A stretch of DNA of 19,368 nucleotides from JAVJRN01 sp040218415 (GTDB lineage: Bacteria; Bacteroidota; Bacteroidia; Cytophagales; Cyclobacteriaceae): positions 1 to 19,368 of the forward strand of contig JAVJRN010000061.1 in the NCBI GenBank assembly GCA_040218415.1, written 5' to 3'. Position numbers and translations under genes: made by a program. The notes below the pieces were generated by a model. It made no database searches and was not told the DNA's origin. It saw nothing but the letters and a program-made list of their open reading frames with translations. This document shows, piece by piece, positions 7,636-15,522 of this stretch (positions are counted from its first letter, which is position 1; each line of letters starts with the position of its first letter).

Positions 7636-9092
7636 TGAGTTTTAATTATCGAGTAATAGCAAACATTGTCGGTATCCTTTTGATGCTCAATGGTGCTTTT
7701 ATGCTCGCATGTTTGATATTTAGCTTCTACTACGGGAGCTCAGATAAGTTGGCGCTGTTTGGTTCTGGGGCGGTCACCATGGGCATAGGTGCCTTGGTAT
7801 TCTTCCTCACCAGCAGAAACCAAAACAAAGAATTACGGAAACGTGATGGGTATTTAATCGTGGTTGCGGGCTGGTTATTTATGTCTTTCTTTGGTACGCT
7901 ACCTTATATTTTTAGCGGAGCTATTCCAAACCTGACCGATGCTTTTTTTGAGACTATTTCAGGCTTTTCTACCACTGGCGCAACGGTGCTTTTGGACATT
8001 GAAGCAGTAGACAAAGGCATTCTACTATGGAGAAGTCTTACGCAGTGGATTGGAGGAATGGGAATTATCGTACTCACGGTAGCCATACTGCCGATTTTGG
8101 GAATTGGTGGAATGCAGCTATTCGTAGCGGAAGCGCCAGGTGTTTCGCCCGATAAATTGCAACCTCGGATAAAGGAAACTGCCAAGCGCTTATGGTTGAT
8201 TTATCTGGGATTGACTTTGGTCGAAACAGGGTTGCTTTGGTTTGGTGGCATGAGCTTTTACGATGCGATTAATCACTCGCTTACTACCATGGCGACAGGA
8301 GGTTTTTCTACCAAAAATGCCTCCATAGCATTTTACACGTCACCATTTATTCAGTATGTACTCATCCTGTTTATGTTCCTTGCTGGAACCAATTTCACTA
8401 TGACTTATCTTGGATTGCATGGTCAGTTTAAAAAAGTGTTGAAGAACGATGAGTTCAGGTTTTATCTTGGTTTTTGTGTTTTCCTTAGTCTTGTGGTGGG
8501 CTTGTCCATATATGGTCATGGTCACGGCACACTTGAAAAATCGATGAGAGATGCTTTATTTCAGGTAGTTTCAGTCATTACCACCACGGGCTATATCACC
8601 TATGATTATACCAGCTGGACTTCATTTATTACCATTTTATTTTTTGTGATGATGTTTTTTGGTGCTTCGGCAGGATCTACGGCCGGTGGAGTAAAGATCG
8701 TTCGCCACATTATCCTAGTGAAAAACAGTATTTTGGAGTTAAAAAGGCAACTTCATCCTTCAGCAGTAATCCCTGTACGATTTAATGGAAAGGCAGTTTC
8801 CCGAGACATTACTTTTAATATTCTGGCCTTCATTATGATTTATATTTTCATTTTTGCTGTGGGTTCTATGACTATGGCCATCCTTGGAGAGGATTTTAAT
8901 ACCGCTATTGGCGCTACAGCTACTTGTCTTGGAAACATTGGTCCTGGCTTAGGTAATGTGGGACCAGTTGATAATTTTGCAAGTATTAGCGCTCCTGGTA
9001 AATGGGTGCTTTCTTTTTTAATGCTCCTCGGTAGACTGGAGTTATTTACTGTGCTTATGCTTTTTACACCTTATTTCTGGAAAAACAATTAA
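7635..9092 (+). CDS. trkH: Trk potassium uptake channel TrkH
   Basis: This 485-residue inner-membrane K+-translocating subunit belongs to the TrkH/KtrB/HKT superfamily. Four pore-loop repeats are visible with filter glycines: STTGAT at about 112-117 (Gly115), MATGGFST at about 219-226 (Gly222), ITTTGYIT at about 315-322 (Gly319) and TCLGNIGPG at about 430-438 (Gly433). A Gly/Ser-rich segment (FGASAGSTAGGVK) after the third pore helix corresponds to the gating loop region of TrkH. The overall length matches E. coli TrkH (483). It starts one base inside the trkA stop codon, and lgt follows after three bases, so the three genes are one transcription unit. Together with TrkA it forms a regulated K+ uptake system. 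Confidence 0.96.
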   Translation: MSFNYRVIANIVGILLMLNGAFMLACLIFSFYYGSSDKLALFGSGAVTMGIGALVFFLTSRNQNKELRKRDGYLIVVAGWLFMSFFGTLPYIFSGAIPNLTDAFFETISGFSTTGATVLLDIEAVDKGILLWRSLTQWIGGMGIIVLTVAILPILGIGGMQLFVAEAPGVSPDKLQPRIKETAKRLWLIYLGLTLVETGLLWFGGMSFYDAINHSLTTMATGGFSTKNASIAFYTSPFIQYVLILFMFLAGTNFTMTYLGLHGQFKKVLKNDEFRFYLGFCVFLSLVVGLSIYGHGHGTLEKSMRDALFQVVSVITTTGYITYDYTSWTSFITILFFVMMFFGASAGSTAGGVKIVRHIILVKNSILELKRQLHPSAVIPVRFNGKAVSRDITFNILAFIMIYIFIFAVGSMTMAILGEDFNTAIGATATCLGNIGPGLGNVGPVDNFASISAPGKWVLSFLMLLGRLELFTVLMLFTPYFWKNN

Positions 9093-9095
9093 TCC

Positions 9096-10229
9096 ATGCA
9101 GACCATACTCGATTTTTTAATATGGAGTCCTGATCCTGATATTTTTAAAATCCCTTTGTCATTTTTAGGCTTTGAAGATCGACCTGTTCGTTGGTATGGT
9201 TTACTGTTTGCTGGCGGGTTTATCCTCTCTCAGCAAGTGCTGATGTGGATTTTCAAGCAAGAAGGTCGCCCTGAAAAAACAGTAGATAAATTGACGCTTT
9301 ACATGGTGACAGCAACCATTATTGGTGCAAGGCTTGGTCATTGTCTATTTTATAATCCAGGTTATTACCTGTCTAATCCTATCGAAATCATAAAAGTTTG
9401 GGAGGGTGGCTTAGCCAGTCATGGTGGAGCTATAGGCATCTTGATTGCGCTTTGGCTTTTTGCAAGAAAGTACAAGGAATATCGGCTGATGTGGATTCTC
9501 GATCGCATGGTGATTGTGGTTGCTTTGACTGGCGCGATGATCAGAACGGGTAATTTTTTCAATTCGGAAATGGAAGGAGTCACAACTAACTCCACGACTG
9601 GTGTAGTATACGCCCGATTCACGGAAGATGTGCTCAACTACGACGAAAGAATAGAATCGATCACTTTTTCTATGGGTGGACAAATGGAATCGAATGAGCC
9701 AGGCAAATACCCCATTACAGCAACCATTAAGTTTGAAAGAGGTCAGCAACTAGGCGAAAGAGATAAACAATTTGTAGAAAGTAGGCTGAGAAATGCCTTA
9801 CTAAGCTATGATGAAGTAACACAACACATTGATTTTGGACAGGACAAGCCTTTGGCTTATCGCGTATATCAGGAGCGAAATCATTGGTATATAGATATTT
9901 ATGGCATAGGAATAGTTAGACATGCAGCACAGTTGTATGAGGCGGGTTACTGTTTGTTTTTTATGGTTTTGCTCTTCTGGTTATGGAAAGAGAAAAGATT
10001 GGTATTGCCTGAGGGCTTTAATTTTGCCCTGTTTATGATGTTGCTCTGGTCATTTCGATTTGTCGATGAGTTTTTTAAGATGAATCAAGAAGCCTTTGAA
10101 GAATCAATTCCTTTGAACATGGGGCAATGGCTCAGTATTCCGCTGTTCTTGGTTGGAGCCTTTTTAATGTTCCGAGCGTATAATGATAAAAAGCTGAATA
10201 TGGCAGGAGAGCCTTTTAGTAAACCTTAA
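9096..10229 (+). CDS. lgt: Prolipoprotein diacylglyceryl transferase Lgt
   Basis: Lgt transfers diacylglycerol from phosphatidylglycerol to the lipobox cysteine of prolipoproteins, the first step of lipoprotein maturation in the inner membrane. The signature GAMIRTGNFFNSEMEG lies at residues 146-161. HGG with His109 matches the essential His103 region of E. coli, Arg150 matches Arg143, and RHAAQLYEAG with Arg275 matches the RHPSQLYE motif (Arg239). Seven or so membrane segments are apparent. At 377 residues it is longer than the E. coli enzyme (291). Part of the excess is in the periplasmic region between Arg150 and Arg275 (125 residues against 96), and the rest is mostly C-terminal. It sits three bases after trkH. 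Its substrates would include the TesA-like lipoprotein encoded nearby. Confidence 0.96.
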   Translation: MQTILDFLIWSPDPDIFKIPLSFLGFEDRPVRWYGLLFAGGFILSQQVLMWIFKQEGRPEKTVDKLTLYMVTATIIGARLGHCLFYNPGYYLSNPIEIIKVWEGGLASHGGAIGILIALWLFARKYKEYRLMWILDRMVIVVALTGAMIRTGNFFNSEMEGVTTNSTTGVVYARFTEDVLNYDERIESITFSMGGQMESNEPGKYPITATIKFERGQQLGERDKQFVESRLRNALLSYDEVTQHIDFGQDKPLAYRVYQERNHWYIDIYGIGIVRHAAQLYEAGYCLFFMVLLFWLWKEKRLVLPEGFNFALFMMLLWSFRFVDEFFKMNQEAFEESIPLNMGQWLSIPLFLVGAFLMFRAYNDKKLNMAGEPFSKP

Positions 10230-10291
10230 TTTGCACGATCTAATACATCACTTAGGAAAACTTTTTTCAAATTCAAATAGTCGTCATCTTC

Positions 10292-11626
10292 CTATTCCTT
10301 TTTCTTTGGCTTTTGCGGAACGTAATATTCATTTTGACTAATTTCCCGATAAAAGGGGATTTCCGAAAAATTGAACTTATACATTTCTTTTGGCCCCCTG
10401 ACTCTTATTGAGTGCATACCTTGAGGAAGATCACTCACATCTATATAGCTAATCAAGCCGCGTTGTTCTGTACGTTGTTTATATTTAAAGAGCCACTTCT
10501 GATCACTGATTAGGCTATCATTTAGATATACATGGTAGAAGGCGGATGCGCAGTGATGCTCTATTTCCGAACTTATCATTTTTGTTTGACTTATTAACGA
10601 GTCGTAATTGCAATACTTCCGAATGGAATCTTCACGACTAACTTTTAAGACAACAAATAATCGTAAAGTATTTCCAGAAATAATGTCTGATTGGATCTGA
10701 GCCTGAACCGAGTGGAAGTCGTCAATTTGATCGTCATAATGTCCACTAAAAGAAGTCGATCTTCTGGAGTTATTCCAGAATTCTAGTTGCGTGAGTGACT
10801 CGCCTGGAAAAACACCGTCCTGCAAACCTCCCACACCAAAAACACTAGTGACCGCAAAAAAGATCAAAAATAGCCCAATTTTCCATTTTCCATAATTGCT
10901 AATGATGGTGTAATAGATAGGTCGGTAAAACCGTGACAAGGTGATTGAACTTACCAGCCAGTATAAGGGATAATAGAGTTTGCTCACCCATTTGAATCGG
11001 CGGAAGAAACCAAGCGTGACAAAATCTACGAGTGACAGTCCACCAATTGAAAGAATAGTTACTGCGTAGATACTGATTACATTTTCTGCTGTTTTACCGA
11101 AAGCATCAATTCCTAGTAATTGCTCAACCCCAAAAATTGGAATGACTAATAATATCAGAATGAACAAGTAAGCACCCATCATTATCATAAAGAGCATAAA
11201 TGATACAGAGAACAGCGCACTACTTACTTTTTCTAAGTTGATGATTATTTGTTCTATTGACGGTATTTTGTCCAGTTGCTGCTCAAATTTTCCCGTTACC
11301 TTGAGTCGTTCCTTATTCATTCCGTTCGGGAAGGTAAAACTCAGTCCCACCATACCTACCCAAATACCTCTACTGATTAGATGAAGTATCAAGCCACAGG
11401 TAAGCCAATAGAGCGCAACTTTTAAAGAGCTAATCAGGTTATCCAGATCCGTGGTGTCTCCGAATAAATTGTCCTTGCCATAAAGAAGTAGAGCGTCTAA
11501 GATGGCAGGTATTTGGAAAAGGCCGTATAATACGATACCAGAAAGAAGGATTTCGGGTTCCCAGCTCTTCTGTTGGAGTTCTGTAAGCCAACTTGTGTTT
11601 AATGATTTTTTTATTGGTTTGGGCAT
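10292..11626 (-). CDS. Uncharacterised membrane protein with C-terminal extracytoplasmic domain
   Basis: I do not recognise a named family for this 444-residue protein, though the N-terminal style (QQKSWEPEILLSGIVLYGLF) seems like a conserved hypothetical of Bacteroidetes. About six hydrophobic segments lie at roughly 27-48, 68-95, 143-170, 187-210, 218-240 and 250-268. They are followed by a soluble region (about 272-444) that could face the periplasm. That region is rich in polar residues and ends in a basic tail (VPQKPKKKE). There are no enzyme motifs, signal peptide cleavage site or repeats that I can see. The gene is monocistronic and convergent with lgt (62-base gap, no clear terminator). 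It is divergent from the DUF2126 operon across a 516-base spacer. Function unknown. Confidence 0.8.
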   Translation of the reverse strand: MPKPIKKSLNTSWLTELQQKSWEPEILLSGIVLYGLFQIPAILDALLLYGKDNLFGDTTDLDNLISSLKVALYWLTCGLILHLISRGIWVGMVGLSFTFPNGMNKERLKVTGKFEQQLDKIPSIEQIIINLEKVSSALFSVSFMLFMIMMGAYLFILILLVIPIFGVEQLLGIDAFGKTAENVISIYAVTILSIGGLSLVDFVTLGFFRRFKWVSKLYYPLYWLVSSITLSRFYRPIYYTIISNYGKWKIGLFLIFFAVTSVFGVGGLQDGVFPGESLTQLEFWNNSRRSTSFSGHYDDQIDDFHSVQAQIQSDIISGNTLRLFVVLKVSREDSIRKYCNYDSLISQTKMISSEIEHHCASAFYHVYLNDSLISDQKWLFKYKQRTEQRGLISYIDVSDLPQGMHSIRVRGPKEMYKFNFSEIPFYREISQNEYYVPQKPKKKE

Positions 11627-11681
11627 GAAATTGTAAGTTACGAGCTAACTAAAATAGGGATTTGATCTTAAATTTTCCGTA

Positions 11682-11708
11682 TTTATAAAAACTACCGTTT
11701 TATAAAAA
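11682..11708. repeat. Two TTTATAAAAA direct repeats upstream of the membrane-protein gene
   Basis: TTTATAAAAA occurs at 11682-11691 and 11699-11708, 17 bases apart. Each contains the palindrome TTTATAAA. They lie 56 to 82 bases upstream of the minus-strand ATG at 11626, where an operator pair could act. Chance in AT-rich DNA is a real alternative. Confidence 0.3.
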
Positions 11709-11928
11709 TCTGACTACTTGCCTATTCGGCTTCTTCATATTGCCCAAAATGAATGTCTAGATTAAGCCTTTCTGTATAGGCTGAAACCTTATGGGTTGTT
11801 GATTTTTATTGTAATCTGAGTTCGATTAATAAAGCATTGAAATCAGCATTAAGATCTTCTTTACGAAATAAGAACTGATTAAAATGAGGTTTTATTGAAG
11901 TCATCTCATCTTCCCAGCAGATTGCTTC

Positions 11929-11959
11929 TATTTTTTAATATTTTCAAGCTTAAAAAATA
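11929..11959. repeat. AT-only perfect inverted repeat in the long divergent spacer
   Basis: TATTTTTTAA (11929-11938) and TTAAAAAATA (11950-11959) are perfect inverted copies with an 11-base loop. They sit near the middle of the 516-base spacer between the membrane protein and the DUF2126 operon. No open frame of credible coding character was seen in 11627-12142. Apart from this repeat, the upstream TTTATAAAAA pair and the promoter at 12093-12119, the spacer holds nothing I can name. Confidence 0.4.
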
Positions 11960-12092
11960 TCGCAATGACGCTAGAACGTGTACTGAACAATCGAACGCAG
12001 GTTATAAGATGTTCGAATAAGCTGGCCATCGAGGACTCACTATTTTTAATTGAGTTTATCCTGATGCGCGGCATTTTTTTTAAACCATGTTA

Positions 12093-12119
12093 TTGGCGTA
12101 TTTTATCTTCATAAGTTTG
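12093..12119 (+). promoter_or_regulatory. Bacteroidetes-type promoter for the transglutaminase/ATP-grasp operon
   Basis: TAAGTTTG (12112-12119) matches the -7 consensus TAnnTTTG, with a TTG at 12093-12095 sixteen bases upstream as a slightly close -33 box. The ATG at 12143 follows 23 bases after the -7 box, so the leader is short. No second consensus promoter was noticed before the downstream genes. Confidence 0.55.
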
Positions 12120-12142
12120 TAGCATAAATACACTATTCTAAT

Positions 12143-15100
12143 ATGTCCATAAAAGTAGCGCTTAGGCATTATACAAAATATTCCTACGATCGTCCTGTAA
12201 AGTTAGGCCCTCAGGTTATTCGTTTACGACCGGCACCACATTCACGCACATTTATCAAAGGATATTCCTTAAACATCAAGCCAGAAAATCATTTCATCAA
12301 TTGGCAACAAGACCCATTTGGTAACTATTTGGCAAGGATTGTATTTCCTGAAAAAGTGGATCACTTTGAAGTAGACGTGGAAGTCATTGCCGATATGGTG
12401 GTGATCAATCCATTTGACTTTTTCATGGAGGAGTATGCGGAGAAGTTTCCTTTCAAATACGAGCAAGGGCTAAAAGAACAGTTACAGCCATACCTTACCA
12501 TCGATGACAATGACGAGCAAATGTTGTCACTAGTGCAGGAGGCTAAGGCCAAATTGACCGATAATATTAAAACGGTGGATGTATTGGTGATGCTCAATCA
12601 GATGGTGCATAATCTGTTGTCTTATAATATCAGGATGGAACCGGGTGTACAGTCCTGCGCGGAAACCCTCTCACTTAAATCTGGGTCTTGCCGAGATTTT
12701 TCATGGTTACTTGTACAGCTCTTTAGGCATTTGGGACTGGCCTCTAGGTTTACTTCAGGATATTTGGTACAGCTCAAGTCTGATGAAAAATCCTTGGATG
12801 GACCTTCAGGACCAGAGGAAGATTTTACAGACTTACATGCATGGGCTGAAGTCTACGTGCCTGGCGCAGGTTGGATAGGATTGGATGCTACGTCAGGTCT
12901 TTTTGCTGGAGAAGGTCATATACCGCTCGCGTGTACGCCAAGCTCACAAGACGCTGCGCCCATTTCTGGAATGGCAGAATCAGCTAAAACAGAATTTCAC
13001 TTTGAGAATAAGGTCACACGATTTGAAGAAACGCCCCGTGTAACCAAGCCTTATACCGATGATCAATGGCAGGAAATCCTCGCCGTGGGGGACGTGGTGG
13101 ACAAAGATCTGGAAGCCAATGACGTAAGACTGACGATGGGTGGTGAGCCTACTTTCGTAGCAATCGATAATCCGGATGCTCCTGAATGGAATTCTGCAGC
13201 CGATGGAGAGCACAAGCGAAGCTTATCCAATACGCTATTTCATAAGTTAAAAAATGAATTTAGCCATGGCGCATTGATGCAATATGGTCAGGGAAAATGG
13301 TATCCCGGCGAGCCTTTGCCAAGATGGAAATTGGCTTGCTTTTGGCGAAAAGATGGTGAGAAAATGTGGAACAATGACGCACTTATGGCCGATCTTTCCA
13401 AAGATTATGGCTTTGATCATACCCACGCCGAGAAGTTTATGAGGTTATTGTCTCAAGAGCTTTCCTTAGATCCACAGAATATCCGACCAGCTTATGAAGA
13501 TCCGTTTTATTTTATCTGGGAAGAAAGTAAAGTGCCCGTTGATGTAGATCCGCTCAAAGTAGATTTGAAGTCCTCACTCGAACGCCAAAAACTAGCGGAG
13601 CTATTAAATGCCGGCCTCAATAATCCGGCAGGATTTGCGATTCCAATCGCTTGGGATGCTTCGCAAAATGGGTGGCAAAGCTGCAATTGGAATTTTAGAC
13701 GAAAAGATCTTTTCCTCGTGCCTGGTAACTCGCCAGCAGGTTTAAGGTTGCCTTTGGAAAGTATAGAAAATGTCAAAGAAAATAAGACAGACATTAAGCC
13801 TGAGCGGGATCTTTTTGCCGATGTGGATGCGCTTCCAGATATAGATCGTCTTCCTTCGTCGGGTACGGATGTAAAGTCGTTCAACAATTCCAAAGAGATA
13901 TTCAAGACCTGCTTTGTATTAGAGGTGAGAGAAGGTAAGCTTTTTGTTTTCCTTCCACCAGTACAATATTTTGAGCATTATCTTGACTTAGTTGGTGCCG
14001 TGGAGCGCACGGCTGAAGCGCTGAAAATGCCTGTATTGATTGAGGGTTATGATCCGCCTTCCGATAAAAGAGTGCAAAAGTTTATGATCACACCTGATCC
14101 TGGAGTGATAGAAGTCAACATTCATCCGGCAAAATCATGGAAGGAGATTACTTCCATCTATGACACCCTTTATTCAAAAGCAAGAGAGTCAAGATTGACT
14201 ACTGAAAAATTCAATATTGATGGCAAGCATACGGGCACGGGAGGAGGCAATCACATCACGCTGGGAGGGGCTATTCCTTCAGAAAGTCCGCTACTTCGAC
14301 GACCAGATGTACTCAAAAGTTTCATCACCTATTGGCAGCATCATCCGTCGCTTTCTTACCTTTTCTCTACCCAGTTCATTGGGCCAACCAGTCAAGCGCC
14401 ACGAGTAGATGAAGGGCGTGATGATATACTCTATGAGTTGGAACTTGCTTTTCAACAAGTACCTGATGGAAAGGAAAATGATATTCCCTACTGGCTCGTC
14501 GATCGAATTTTTAGAAATCTTTTGATTGATATTACGGGCAATACCCATCGTGCGGAGTTTTGTATTGATAAGTTGTATTCACCAGATTCATCGACGGGTA
14601 GACTCGGAATTTTAGAGTTTCGAGGATTCGATATGCCGCCTCATTATCGTATGAGTATGGTCCAGTTCCTACTTATCCGATCATTGCTGAGTTGGTTCTG
14701 GAAAAAGCCTTATGATCATAAGCTGGTAAGGTGGGGCACTGGCCTTCATGATAAGTTTTTGCTGCCGCATTATTGCTTTAAAGACCTGTCGCAAGTGGTT
14801 AATGACCTCAGAGGTGCGGGTTATGGTTTTGATATTGCGTGGTTTGATCCATTCTTTAGTTTTCGATTTCCGTTTGTTGGGGAATTACAAGTCGATGACA
14901 TTCATATCGATATGACGATGGCTATTGAGCCTTGGCACGTGCTAGGAGAGGAAATGTCCAGTACAGGAACTGCACGATTTGTTGATTCATCCTTGGAACG
15001 ACTACAGGTGAAAATATCTGGTTTAACCGACGGGCGCTATTATTTGCTTTGCAATGGATTCAAAATTCCTTTGACCAATACCGGAGTGCAAGGGGAATTT

Positions 15101-15487
15101 GTTGCGGGGATTAGATATCGAGCTTGGCAGCCACCATCGGCGCTACATCCTACTTTGGGTGTAGATACACCGCTGGTCATTGACCTATACGATACTTGGA
15201 CCAAGAAATCGGTGGCTGCTTGTCAGTATCACGTAGCGCATCCGGGAGGAAGAAATTACGATACTTTTCCGGTGAATAGCTACGAGGCTGAATCGAGAAG
15301 AATTTCACGATTTTTTGATTTTGGGCACTCCATTAATTTGGTGGAACCTACGGTACAAACGCAGCAGGGAACTGGCAGATTCATTAATAAAGTGGATGTA
15401 ATTACCAATTATGAAGCCATTGGCGAACTTGTAAACACGGAATTTCCGCATACGATGGACTTGCGTAGATACAAAAAACGTAAATAA
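12143..15487 (+). CDS. Transglutaminase-like domain fused to DUF2126
   Basis: This 1114-residue protein has two modules. The N-terminal part (about 1-290) has the bacterial transglutaminase N-terminal beta domain, beginning with IKVALRHYTKYSYDRPVKLGPQ (split by length here). The papain-like transglutaminase core follows, with a full triad: Cys183 in SGSCRDFSW, His232 in DLHAWAEVY and Asp248 in GLDATSG. The C-terminal part (about 310-1114) is DUF2126 (COG4196), shown by LTMGGEPTFV, LVPGNSPAGLRLPLE, TGTGGGNHITLGGA, LEFRGFDMPPHYRM and the end HTMDLRRYKK. Length fits the usual 1100 or so residues. No signal peptide or membrane helix is seen, so it is probably cytoplasmic. Comparative genomics places these families with the ATP-grasp/alpha-E protein encoded next and predicts roles in peptide or amide bond making and breaking. 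The actual reaction is not known to me. It is the first gene of the operon, behind a consensus promoter. Confidence 0.93.
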   Translation: MSIKVALRHYTKYSYDRPVKLGPQVIRLRPAPHSRTFIKGYSLNIKPENHFINWQQDPFGNYLARIVFPEKVDHFEVDVEVIADMVVINPFDFFMEEYAEKFPFKYEQGLKEQLQPYLTIDDNDEQMLSLVQEAKAKLTDNIKTVDVLVMLNQMVHNLLSYNIRMEPGVQSCAETLSLKSGSCRDFSWLLVQLFRHLGLASRFTSGYLVQLKSDEKSLDGPSGPEEDFTDLHAWAEVYVPGAGWIGLDATSGLFAGEGHIPLACTPSSQDAAPISGMAESAKTEFHFENKVTRFEETPRVTKPYTDDQWQEILAVGDVVDKDLEANDVRLTMGGEPTFVAIDNPDAPEWNSAADGEHKRSLSNTLFHKLKNEFSHGALMQYGQGKWYPGEPLPRWKLACFWRKDGEKMWNNDALMADLSKDYGFDHTHAEKFMRLLSQELSLDPQNIRPAYEDPFYFIWEESKVPVDVDPLKVDLKSSLERQKLAELLNAGLNNPAGFAIPIAWDASQNGWQSCNWNFRRKDLFLVPGNSPAGLRLPLESIENVKENKTDIKPERDLFADVDALPDIDRLPSSGTDVKSFNNSKEIFKTCFVLEVREGKLFVFLPPVQYFEHYLDLVGAVERTAEALKMPVLIEGYDPPSDKRVQKFMITPDPGVIEVNIHPAKSWKEITSIYDTLYSKARESRLTTEKFNIDGKHTGTGGGNHITLGGAIPSESPLLRRPDVLKSFITYWQHHPSLSYLFSTQFIGPTSQAPRVDEGRDDILYELELAFQQVPDGKENDIPYWLVDRIFRNLLIDITGNTHRAEFCIDKLYSPDSSTGRLGILEFRGFDMPPHYRMSMVQFLLIRSLLSWFWKKPYDHKLVRWGTGLHDKFLLPHYCFKDLSQVVNDLRGAGYGFDIAWFDPFFSFRFPFVGELQVDDIHIDMTMAIEPWHVLGEEMSSTGTARFVDSSLERLQVKISGLTDGRYYLLCNGFKIPLTNTGVQGEFVAGIRYRAWQPPSALHPTLGVDTPLVIDLYDTWTKKSVAACQYHVAHPGGRNYDTFPVNSYEAESRRISRFFDFGHSINLVEPTVQTQQGTGRFINKVDVITNYEAIGELVNTEFPHTMDLRRYKKRK

Positions 15488-15522
15488 TTTTTGATGGATT
15501 TGTCAACATATCAAATTTACTT

